DNA of 64,000 nt from Flavobacterium psychraerolatum (GTDB taxonomy: Bacteria > Bacteroidota > Bacteroidia > Flavobacteriales > Flavobacteriaceae): assembly GCF_025960985.1 (NCBI RefSeq), contig NZ_JAOQMX010000002.1:62001-126000 (forward strand), given 5' to 3'. This document shows positions 24,331 to 32,106 of the stretch, piece after piece. Below the pieces are notes generated by a model, which was given only the letters and a program-made list of their open reading frames with translations, made no database searches and had not been told where the DNA came from. The first letter of the stretch is position 1. Each line of letters opens with the position of its first letter. The translations under genes were made by a program, and so were the position numbers.

Positions 24331-25728
24331 ATGAATGAACAATTAAAATACGATCAGGAAGACTTAGCTTCGTTGCTTGAAAAAGTAAAAAAGCAAGGCA
24401 TTGCTTTTTTAGATGCAATCGAAGACAGGCCTACCTCAGTCATTACTCCAAAATTGAGTACTTTGCCCTTAAACGAAAATGGTTTTGGAGGCGAAAGTAC
24501 GCTGGAATTATTCAATCAAAGGTTCGAAAAAATTATGGTTGCGGCCACGGGTCCTCGATATTGGGGTTATGTGGTTGGGGGTGCTACACCTGCAGCGATC
24601 ATGGGAGATTGGCTTGCTACCATTTACGACCAAAACCCACAAGCAATAGCAGGACAGGGTGATGTTTCGGCTTTGATCGAAATCGAAACAATCCAATTAA
24701 TCTTGGATCTTTTTGGTCTACCAAACGATTTCTCAGGTGGTTTTGTAACTGGAGCTACCATGTCTAATTTTACGTGTTTGGCGGTAGCTAGGCAATGGTT
24801 TGGTAAACAGCAAGGAAAAGATTTTGCCAAGGACGGAATTTCAGAGAAAATCCGAATTTTTTCGGCTGTGCCGCATTCCTCAACAATCAAATCGTTATCA
24901 ATGTTAGGAATCGGAAGTAATAATTTTGAGCAAGTCCCAGTTTTAGCTGGCAATAGAGAAGCAATTGATCTTGAAGCACTCGAACTGCAAATTGCTTCAC
25001 TTGTAGGACAACCTTTTATCCTAATCACTAGCGCAGGCACAGTAAACACGGTAGATTTTGATGATTTCGTAGCAATTGAAAAATTGCGTCAAAAATATAA
25101 ATTTTGGTGGCATATCGATGCTGCCTTCGGTGCGTTTGCTGCCTGCTCGCCTGCGTACAAGCATTTGGTAAAAGGTTGGGAAACAGCCGACAGTATTACT
25201 ATTGATTGTCATAAATGGCTAAATGTTCCTTATGAAAATGCTGTTTTTTTGATCAAAGAAAAGTATCAGAGGTTACAAGTGGAAACTTTTCAAAACTCGA
25301 ATGCTCCTTATTTGGGTGATCCCCAAGAAAATTTTAATTTTCTAAATTTCCTTCCCGAAAATTCCCGACGATTAAGGGCATTACCCGTTTGGTTTTCGCT
25401 GAAGGCTTATGGTAAAAAAGGATATCGGGAGATTGTTGAAAATGCTGTTGACCTTGCAAAGCAGTTGGGTACTTTTGTGGAGAATGATTCTAATTTTGAA
25501 CTACTTGCTCCCGTTCGATTAAATACTGTTTGTTTTACTTTGGCTGGAGCCGAAAATCAAAATAAAGTGGTCGATTTTTTATCGAAAGTAAATGCCACAG
25601 CAAAAGTTTTTATGACGCCAACGGTTTACAATGGAAAGAAAGGAATACGAGCTGCTTTTGTTAACTGGCGAACAACATCCGGTGATGTAGATATGGTTAT
25701 TGAAGTACTGAAAAATTTGAAAACCTAG
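24331..25728 (+). CDS. PLP-dependent decarboxylase (group II family)
   Basis: 465 aa. The PLP lysine lies in DCHKWLNVPYENA, the preceding HIDAAFGAF stretch holds the aspartate that pairs with the pyridine nitrogen, and GFVTGATMSNFTCLAVAR is the substrate/cofactor binding loop region. This is the aromatic-L-amino-acid/glutamate-type decarboxylase group. A decarboxylated amino acid is an amine, which oxidative deamination would turn into an aldehyde, a possible link with the dehydrogenase upstream, but no amine oxidase is visible. Substrate remains unknown. Confidence 0.9.
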   Translation: MNEQLKYDQEDLASLLEKVKKQGIAFLDAIEDRPTSVITPKLSTLPLNENGFGGESTLELFNQRFEKIMVAATGPRYWGYVVGGATPAAIMGDWLATIYDQNPQAIAGQGDVSALIEIETIQLILDLFGLPNDFSGGFVTGATMSNFTCLAVARQWFGKQQGKDFAKDGISEKIRIFSAVPHSSTIKSLSMLGIGSNNFEQVPVLAGNREAIDLEALELQIASLVGQPFILITSAGTVNTVDFDDFVAIEKLRQKYKFWWHIDAAFGAFAACSPAYKHLVKGWETADSITIDCHKWLNVPYENAVFLIKEKYQRLQVETFQNSNAPYLGDPQENFNFLNFLPENSRRLRALPVWFSLKAYGKKGYREIVENAVDLAKQLGTFVENDSNFELLAPVRLNTVCFTLAGAENQNKVVDFLSKVNATAKVFMTPTVYNGKKGIRAAFVNWRTTSGDVDMVIEVLKNLKT

Positions 25729-26106
25729 ACATGCTATAGGACGTAAAATTAAGGCGACTTTGTTTGTGATGTTTTTTAAACCCTAATTTTTATCAAAATC
25801 AGCAAATTATTCTCCAAAATCCGGAGTAGTTTAGGAGCTATTGTTTGTTTACTTGTCATATACTTTCGATAAACAACATCAATGAACACCAAAAAAACAA
25901 GCGTCATTCGATTAAAAAAGCATTTTAGCATGTAAGTTGTTTTGAACAGTTTTGTCTCTTCACGCCTTTAAAAACAGTGCTAATTCTTGGCTCATACTAA
26001 AATAGTAGAAACTATTTGAAAACAGAAAATAAAAATCCCCCTTATTGACCATCAATAAGGGGGATTTTTGCACTCTGAATTAATAAAATAAAATACGTAG
26101 TATATA
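25729..26106. repeat. Gap with type B element, copy 2
   Basis: The segment 25783-25920 aligns with 22450-22625: TTATCAAAATCAG, CTCCAAAATCCGGAG, GTTTAGGAGCTATTGTTTG and CAAAAAAACAAGCGTCATT occur in the same order, but the central CCCGA hairpin is absent. The gap ends with the terminator of the DUF6515-type gene. Confidence 0.6.
26031..26069. terminator. Strong bidirectional terminator
   Basis: An 18-bp stem (26031-26048 with 26052-26069) with a 3-base loop, containing ATCCCCCTTATTGA and flanked by A- and T-runs. It lies 38 bases behind 26107 and marks the true 3' end of the interrupted DUF6515-type gene. Confidence 0.9.
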
Positions 26107-26676
26107 TTAATTTGCGTCAATAAAGCCTACTACTTCATACGCTCTTGTACCGTTATCTTGGATTTTTTCGTATAATATATTTCCGTATTCATAATAGCTT
26201 TGACCGTCAATTGTAACTTTCTCATAATCGGATGGAAGTTCATAAATTACCGTCCCTATTTCTGGATTAACTACTTCGTAATCAGATCAGTTTTGACTAT
26301 AAAACATTCCTTGAGATTGAAAATAAATGTTGTTTTTAAATTGGATTCGGTTATAGTTTTGTGGCAAAACAGCTATTCTAAAACCTACTTTGGGCATAAT
26401 GTTTACGTAATGACCCTGTGAGTAGGAGTAGTATTTGTTATTGGAATAATAGTAATTTTGACCGTTATATTTAATAGTTGATTTGTTGGACAGGGTGCGC
26501 ACAGTAGCTACTTTACTTTTAGGTGTTTTGTACGTTACTTTTGAGGCTGGTACACGTTGGATAGACACTTTTTTAGATACTATCTTTTTTGAATTTTTGT
26601 TCTGTGCGTTTACTTTAGTAATTCCGGTTAAGGTACAAATGGCAAGTATTGCAAATGTTTTATAAATAGTTTTCAT
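26107..26676 (-). pseudogene. DUF6515-type secreted protein interrupted by an in-frame TGA
   Basis: From ATG 26676 the frame encodes a signal peptide (MKTIYKTFAILAICTLTGITK... cleaved after VNAQ), a basic lysine-rich segment, and the YNGQNYYYSNNKYYSYSQGHY pattern of small secreted flavobacterial proteins I know as DUF6515. It stops at TGA 26287-26289 (SQN-stop). The same frame continues SDYEVVNPEIGTVIYELPSD ... YEVVGFIDAN to TAA at 26107-26109, with a repeat of the DGQSYYEYGN motif. One base change (for example GGA to TGA) explains the break. The full gene would be 189 residues. The terminator lies just past the distal stop. Confidence 0.8.
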
Positions 26677-27039
26677 ATTGTTTATTTTTTTAATGTTAGT
26701 ATTTGTAATCATTGAGGTAAAGGTATAAGCAAAGCAGTGTTTAAAAAACTCAAATAGACGATGTCGCTTTTTGTATCTACAAACAGGAGGATTGCATAGA
26801 TTAAATGTTTTTGTTCGAAAATAACACAGCCTGCTAAAAGGTGTAATGGCTCTTTTTGATGAAAAATTGTGGATAAATTGTTGAAGTATAATTTTCTGTT
26901 AAAGGGTTTTTTCGAAAGTAAAATATTGATTAGGTTAGCAAAAATGCTATTTTTTGAGGATTCGAATGCTAAACATTGCAGAATTCTCAATAGGAAGAAG
27001 GTCGGTTTTCGGCTTTAAATAATTTCAATTTTATTTATT
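26677..27039. other. Gap between divergent genes
   Basis: About 360 bases between the interrupted DUF6515-type gene and the lipoprotein gene. AT-rich, with no convincing reading frame, RNA gene or matching promoter box; it must contain the two divergent promoters. Confidence 0.5.
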
Positions 27040-27870
27040 ATGAAGAATACGTTAGGTATTAGTATGTTTTGTTTGGTTGTTTTAAGTGGGTGTAACAACC
27101 TGAAATCCGTTGCCGATAAGCAACAAGTAAAAGTAGCAGCCGTTGAGGTTCCTAATTTTCAAAACCGAGGCCATGAGTTGGTTTACAATATGGTCCAAAA
27201 AGTAGGTAACTATAACAAGTTGCAACAAAAAAAGGATGTAGTGTACACGTATACGTATCAAACAGCAGACGGTAAAAAAGATGTTTCAACAGAGAAATAT
27301 AGTTTTGATGGCGAATGGTCATACGGACACATGCAACAACACGAGCGCACATTGCCTGATCTTGCAGGTACCCTTGAGCAAGGGTACGATGGATCTGAAT
27401 ACTGGATTAAGCACAATGGTGTTGTTTTGACCGATCCTGCAATTGTAAAAAGAGCTATTTTCAGTCGTGCCACCAATTTTTATTGGTTTGCTATGATGCA
27501 AAAAGTACTTGATCCAGGAATCAATTATGAATACCTAGGTGATAAAGCAATCAATGGCAACGATTATAGTGTGGTCAAAATCACTTTCGATTCAAAAGAC
27601 AATAAGCCAAAAGATATTTACCAATTGTACATCAACAGGTCTACAAATTTAGTAGATCAATTTTTGTTTACGGTTGTCGATTTTGGTAAAACAGATCCTT
27701 TACTAATGAAATTGGAATACGAAGAGGTGGACGGCATATTGATTCCGACCAAACGAAAATACAAAGGTTCGAATTGGGAGGCGGTAGAAACAAATGATCC
27801 ATGGACTTTGGTCAATTGGAGAAATATTAAATTTGGCAATCAACTAACCAAAGCAGACTTTACAAAATAA
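27040..27870 (+). CDS. Lipoprotein, DUF6503-like
   Basis: 276 aa. Lipobox LSGC follows a hydrophobic signal (ISMFCLVVLSGC, Cys at about residue 18). The mature part is beta-rich with repeated short strands (VVYTYTYQTADGK, DVSTEKYSFDGEW, YDGSEYWIKHNG) and ends NWRNIKFG, a layout like LolA/LolB-fold domains and the flavobacterial DUF6503 family as I recall it. Function unknown; the protein is probably anchored to the outer membrane and faces the periplasm. A terminator follows directly. Confidence 0.75.
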   Translation: MKNTLGISMFCLVVLSGCNNLKSVADKQQVKVAAVEVPNFQNRGHELVYNMVQKVGNYNKLQQKKDVVYTYTYQTADGKKDVSTEKYSFDGEWSYGHMQQHERTLPDLAGTLEQGYDGSEYWIKHNGVVLTDPAIVKRAIFSRATNFYWFAMMQKVLDPGINYEYLGDKAINGNDYSVVKITFDSKDNKPKDIYQLYINRSTNLVDQFLFTVVDFGKTDPLLMKLEYEEVDGILIPTKRKYKGSNWEAVETNDPWTLVNWRNIKFGNQLTKADFTK

Positions 27871-27878
27871 GGCACAAA

Positions 27879-27915
27879 AAAAACCTCCAAAGTTACTTTG
27901 GAGGTTTTTTTATAT
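27879..27915. terminator. Bidirectional terminator
   Basis: AACCTCCAAAG-TTA-CTTTGGAGGTT with an A-run in front and seven T behind; shared by the lipoprotein gene (plus) and the HU/SPOR gene (minus). Confidence 0.88.
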
Positions 27916-27931
27916 TGGGTAGACGGTTGAT

Positions 27932-28873
27932 TTATAGTGATTCAATCAAAATCCAAGCATCTGGATTGTCTTTATCATTAATTACTTTTTTCGCTTTTTC
28001 TGCTTCTGCAAAAGTTTTGTAGCTACCGTAAATTACAGGGTACAAATTGCTTTTGTTCAACGGAATCCTTTTCGCATCAAAACCAGATTTCAATAATCTT
28101 TTTAAAATCTTATTGGCATTATTTTCATCTCTAAATGCACCTGCCATTACATGGTAAGACATTTTTACTTCTTTATTTTCTTTTATCGAAAGAGTAACTG
28201 CAGGCAGCGGGTTTTTGATAAAAAAAGTAGCTTCCTGAATTTTACTTTCTACTTGTTTTTGAACTGATTTTTCTACAAGTGTTTGTTGATTACTAATTTC
28301 ATTTTGATACAATGGATATCCAATCGTACCTGTTAATCCAAGACCAAGTACAAAAATAGCAGCATATTTCAAGTAGGTACTACTGTTTGAAGTTTCTGGT
28401 TCAAAAACAATCACTTCTTTTTCTACTTCCGTTTCCACAAGATTTTCAATTTCTCTTTGAATAGCTGGAGATATGAAAGAAGACAATCCAAATGAACTCG
28501 TCATATAATTGTTTTGAAATTCTGGTTTAAATACCATACTTCCTTCGCTATTTAATTGGATTGATCCAATATCTTTTAACGAAATCGTTCCGTTTTGTCC
28601 CAAACTGTTTTTCCAATTTAAAACGGCATGTTGTATCGCGCTTACGGCATAGCTATACGATGTTTTCTCTGCATTGGCAATATGGTTCGCTAGTAACCCA
28701 TCATTAGTTTTAATGTTGGCGTTAAAAGATACCGATTTTTTTGGTGGAGAAAACGAATGGCTTTCTTCAATCCATTGAGCAGATTGAATTTCGGTCAAAA
28801 AAGCACCAAAACCAGGTACGGTAACGCACTGATAACGGTATAAAAGCTGGGCGATGTAAAGTTCGATATTCAT
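27932..28873 (-). CDS. HU-like (CCDC81-type) and SPOR domain membrane protein
   Basis: 313 aa from ATG 28873; the longer start at 28891 is ruled out by a promoter box between the two. Residues 1-70 (IELYIAQLLYRYQCVTVPGFGAF) and the following stretch to about 130 match the prokaryotic CCDC81/HU-like pair. One membrane helix lies near 175-195 (YAAIFVLGLGLTGTIGYPLY), and a C-terminal SPOR domain (about 235-310, HVMAGAFRDENNANKIL and PVIYGSYKTFAEAEK) should bind denuded peptidoglycan at the septum. So the HU-like part is cytosolic and the SPOR part periplasmic, an arrangement suited to linking the nucleoid or a cytosolic partner with the division site. Confidence 0.87.
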   Translation of the reverse strand: MNIELYIAQLLYRYQCVTVPGFGAFLTEIQSAQWIEESHSFSPPKKSVSFNANIKTNDGLLANHIANAEKTSYSYAVSAIQHAVLNWKNSLGQNGTISLKDIGSIQLNSEGSMVFKPEFQNNYMTSSFGLSSFISPAIQREIENLVETEVEKEVIVFEPETSNSSTYLKYAAIFVLGLGLTGTIGYPLYQNEISNQQTLVEKSVQKQVESKIQEATFFIKNPLPAVTLSIKENKEVKMSYHVMAGAFRDENNANKILKRLLKSGFDAKRIPLNKSNLYPVIYGSYKTFAEAEKAKKVINDKDNPDAWILIESL

Positions 28874-28878
28874 AATTG

Positions 28879-28907
28879 CAAAGTTATACAATGAAAATAG
28901 TTATCAA
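28879..28907 (-). promoter_or_regulatory. Promoter of the HU/SPOR gene
   Basis: On the minus strand: TTG (28905-28907), 18-base spacer, TAACTTTG (28879-28886), five bases before the ATG. A perfect TAnnTTTG box with valid spacing, implying an almost leaderless mRNA. Confidence 0.7.
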
Positions 28908-28976
28908 AATTTTATTCACAATTTTTATTAACAAATACCATAAAATTTTTATACTTTTCAACCACAATTCATTAGC

Positions 28977-30077
28977 ATGACAGAACAAGAATTATTTTAC
29001 CTTTTAGCCCTGCAAAGAGTGGATGGAGTTGGCGATATTATGGCCAAAAAGCTCCTTGCAAACTACGGCTCTGCCGAAGAAGTTTTTAAAGCTAAGTCAC
29101 AACAACTCGCTGCCATCGATGGAGTAGGAAGCATGTTGCTCAGAAATATGCAAGATAAATCGGTTTTTGACAAAGCGACCAAAGAATTACAATTCATGGA
29201 AGCTAATAAAATAAAAACGCATTATTTTCAAGATGATAATTATCCAGATCGATTGAAACACTGTTTTGATGGACCTGTTTTACTGTTTAGTTCTGGGAAT
29301 ATTGATTGGAACAATCGCAAAATGATTAGTATCGTAGGAACACGACAAATTACCTCGTACGGTACCGATTTTTGTCGAAAATTAATCGAAGATTTGGCAC
29401 CGCTCAATCCTGTAATTGTAAGTGGTTTTGCTTATGGGGTAGATATCGTAGCGCACCAATTGGCAATGGATCTTAACCTACAGACTATTGCTGTTGTAGC
29501 GCACGGACTGAACCAAATTTATCCGAAACCGCATAAAAAATATATGACAAAAATGGAGGAAAACGGTGGTTTTATGACCGAATTCTGGAGTACTACCAAT
29601 CCCGATAAAGAAAATTTTGTGCGCCGTAATCGCATTGTGGCTGGTATGACCGAGGCGACTATTGTAATTGAATCTGCCGATCGAGGTGGCTCGTTGATTA
29701 CCGCCAACATGGCCAACGACTACAATCGGGATGTTTTTGCTGTGCCAGGTCGTGTAACCGATAAGTACAGTCAAGGTTGTAATAATTTGATTAAAACCCA
29801 AAAAGCACACGTACTTACCTCCGCAGCCGATTTGATTTATATTCTCAATTGGGATATTCAAGTGGCTTCAAAGCCAGTACAAAAACAACTTTTTATAGAA
29901 CTAGAACCCGATGAACAAAAAATCTATGATTTTTTACTACAAAGAGGAAAGGAATTGATGGATATTATCGCTTTGCAATGTGATTTTCCTATTTATCGAA
30001 TTTCGGGTTTGTTACTCAATATGGAACTCAAAGGAGTGATTAGACCTTTACCAGGGAAATTATTTGAAGCGATATAA
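28977..30077 (+). CDS. dprA: DNA-processing protein DprA
   Basis: 366 aa. DprA protects incoming single-stranded DNA and loads RecA during natural transformation. An N-terminal helix-hairpin-helix part (RVDGVGDIMAKKLL) is followed by the Rossmann-like core with GTRQITSYGTDFCR, SGFAYGVDIVAH, VAHGLNQIYPK and VRRNRIVAGMTEA, the last being the strongest family signature. A winged-helix-like C-terminal domain (about 300-366) is present. It is divergent from the HU/SPOR gene. No com genes are nearby, but this suggests transformation competence of the organism. Confidence 0.95.
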   Translation: MTEQELFYLLALQRVDGVGDIMAKKLLANYGSAEEVFKAKSQQLAAIDGVGSMLLRNMQDKSVFDKATKELQFMEANKIKTHYFQDDNYPDRLKHCFDGPVLLFSSGNIDWNNRKMISIVGTRQITSYGTDFCRKLIEDLAPLNPVIVSGFAYGVDIVAHQLAMDLNLQTIAVVAHGLNQIYPKPHKKYMTKMEENGGFMTEFWSTTNPDKENFVRRNRIVAGMTEATIVIESADRGGSLITANMANDYNRDVFAVPGRVTDKYSQGCNNLIKTQKAHVLTSAADLIYILNWDIQVASKPVQKQLFIELEPDEQKIYDFLLQRGKELMDIIALQCDFPIYRISGLLLNMELKGVIRPLPGKLFEAI

Positions 30078-30129
30078 ATAATTAATCTGTATACCCATTA
30101 GGTTAAATTAAAATTGGTTTTATGTATAT

Positions 30130-30191
30130 TGTCACATTGAACTTGTCGAAAGGTATCGTAAACGAGGTCTTCGACAAGCTCAGACTGACAT
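30130..30191. repeat. REP-like inverted pair; rest of the gap empty
   Basis: TGTCACATTGAACTTGTCGAA and, inverted, CTTCGACAAGCTCAG followed by ACTGACA form an imperfect hairpin. The unit matches the direct copies at 16029-16412. The remainder of the gap, to 30467, contains no convincing gene; a 68-codon minus-strand frame at 30271-30477 is not supported. Confidence 0.75.
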
Positions 30192-30467
30192 TTCAGTTAT
30201 AAATGACTTTAGATATTGAATCATCATTTTTTTAATGGTTCTGAGTAATTTCACCCAGCGAGTGATTTGTTTATAAAAGGCTTTGGTTCATCATTAAGTT
30301 AAATGATGTGTTAATTAAATTAGCAGTCCAAAAATAATTCGTAGAATTTATCTTAAGTTTTAAAATTGATGCTAATTTGTGATCTAACCGATAGGGAATA
30401 GGCGAAGTTAATTCGTGGCCATCTATTTTCAAAAGATTTAAAGTCAAAATTTTCACCTTTATGGCTA

Positions 30468-30776
30468 TCAAAGCCAAATCTTATTTATTCTACAAATTTC
30501 GTGAATGTAGCTTTTTAGGTGGGTAATGGTATCTTGGTAATTGGGAGAATCATAACCAAAACGATCGTGCTCCATTTGTTCTTTTTCCAGAGCAGAGCAG
30601 CCTTTTACCACTTCTTTGATCATGTCGAGTAAGATCAATTCTTTATTATTTGATTTTTTGAATTTAAAATCAACCAATTCATCCTCAAGACTTTCGCAAT
30701 ACTCCAAAAGTGCTTGAACTTCTGGTTCATCCAGAAGTTCAGGAGCATTTTTAAATATTTCGATTTTATTTTTCAT
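30468..30776 (-). CDS. Conserved hypothetical acidic helical protein
   Basis: 102 aa, no signal or membrane segment; strongly helical with an acidic front (APELLDEPEVQALLEYCESLEDEL) and an ending HEICRINKIWL. It follows the PaaE-like oxidoreductase gene by about 30 bases in the same direction, so the two probably share a transcript. I do not recognise a family. It could be a small accessory protein for the reductase, but nothing in the sequence shows this. Confidence 0.7.
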   Translation of the reverse strand: MKNKIEIFKNAPELLDEPEVQALLEYCESLEDELVDFKFKKSNNKELILLDMIKEVVKGCSALEKEQMEHDRFGYDSPNYQDTITHLKSYIHEICRINKIWL

Positions 30777-30808
30777 TATTCCAAATTCCCCATTGGTGGT
30801 TAGGGGGA

Positions 30809-31861
30809 CTATACATCATCATAATCAATATAAATAGTCTCTGATGTTGGGTGCGCTTGGCAAGTTAAGATCAAACCATCTGCGATTTCTTTATCAGTTA
30901 AGATAGAATTTTTCGTCATTTCGGCAGTTCCTACGGTTACTCTAGCAAGACAACTACTGCATATTCCACCTTGGCAAGAATACGGGACATCGATCCCTTT
31001 TTTCAAAGCAGCTTCTAGAATGGTTTGTTTCTGTGACATTTCGAAGCTTGTTTCTTCATCATCCACCATAACAGTGATTTTTGAATGACCACCTAATGAT
31101 TCTTTGATTACATTTTCTTGAGAGGAAGCAGTGAAAAGTTCGAAGTGAATATCCGAATCCTTTACATTTTTTTCTTTCAAAACATTACAAACGGTATTGA
31201 TCATTTCCTCTGGACCACATAAATAGAATTTGTCAAAATCAATTTCCTTATGTTTGTTATTCAATGCAAAATTAATTACTGATTTATCGATACGACCAAA
31301 CTGCGCATTTTCTACATTGACTTTACTGTAAACATTATCGATTAAAAAACGACTCACATATTTTAAATGTAAATCATGTAATTCTTTATGAAAAATTGTT
31401 TCTTCAGGTGATTTGTTTCCGTATACCAATACGAAAGAACTTTTTGGTTCACTTTTTAAAACTGATTTTATGATTGAAATCACAGGTGTTATTCCACTTC
31501 CGGAAGCAAAAGCAATATAATTTTTTTGTTTGTCTGCAGCAGGTTCAAAAGTAAATTTACCTTCTGGTTTTCCCACTTCGATCACATCACCCGCTTTGAG
31601 TTGGTTGTTTGCAAATTGTGAAAAAAGGCCATCATTCACAGCTTTTACCGCAATACGTAACTCACCACTTTCTGGTGAAGAACATATAGAATAGGCTCTA
31701 CGAATTTCTTTTCCGTCAAGGGTTAATTTTAAATTGACATATTGTCCAGCAACGAATGTGTAACCTGGTTTTAATTCTTCGGGTACATTAAAAAGAATAG
31801 AAACTGCATTGGCCGTTTCACGTTTTACTTCTTTTATAATTAATTTCAAAAATGAAGACAT
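30809..31861 (-). CDS. Ferredoxin--NAD(P)H oxidoreductase, PaaE-like (FAD, NAD, 2Fe-2S)
   Basis: 350 aa. An FNR-type FAD domain comes first (RRAYSICSS at about residue 56), then the NAD(P) domain (FASGSGITPVISI, LCGPEEMI), and last a plant-type 2Fe-2S ferredoxin domain with CQGGICSSC and LTCQAHP. This order is that of phenylacetyl-CoA epoxidase reductase PaaE and related reductases passing electrons from NAD(P)H to an oxygenase. No paa genes are in the window, so the partner is unknown; stand-alone copies like this are typical in Flavobacterium. Confidence 0.88.
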   Translation of the reverse strand: MSSFLKLIIKEVKRETANAVSILFNVPEELKPGYTFVAGQYVNLKLTLDGKEIRRAYSICSSPESGELRIAVKAVNDGLFSQFANNQLKAGDVIEVGKPEGKFTFEPAADKQKNYIAFASGSGITPVISIIKSVLKSEPKSSFVLVYGNKSPEETIFHKELHDLHLKYVSRFLIDNVYSKVNVENAQFGRIDKSVINFALNNKHKEIDFDKFYLCGPEEMINTVCNVLKEKNVKDSDIHFELFTASSQENVIKESLGGHSKITVMVDDEETSFEMSQKQTILEAALKKGIDVPYSCQGGICSSCLARVTVGTAEMTKNSILTDKEIADGLILTCQAHPTSETIYIDYDDV

Positions 31862-32106
31862 AGTATTGATTTTTTTACAAAAATAGGAAACCTTGATAAA
31901 TTGTACCTATTCTGCTGCTTATTTTTTATGATCTTACTTGGTAAACTGAAATGAATTGTTTTGAGCCATTTGGAAAAGACTGGTAAATAGAATTTTGAAA
32001 TGCTTTTTAAGGCTTTAAATTTCGATATTTCAAAAAGAAGCGTATTTTTACCAGTCATTATACTAAAAGAGTATTTTAGAAGTTAAATGTTAAAAATCAT
32101 ATTCAA

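Noticed and set aside
26287..26289. In-frame TGA as a selenocysteine codon
   Set aside because: No selenoprotein family, no SECIS-like hairpin directly behind it, and selenocysteine use is not known for this lineage; a nonsense change is simpler.
30271..30477. A 68-codon minus-strand frame behind the 102-aa hypothetical gene
   Set aside because: No recognisable family, no promoter or start context, overlaps the end of the supported upstream gene, and the composition is that of AT-rich non-coding DNA.
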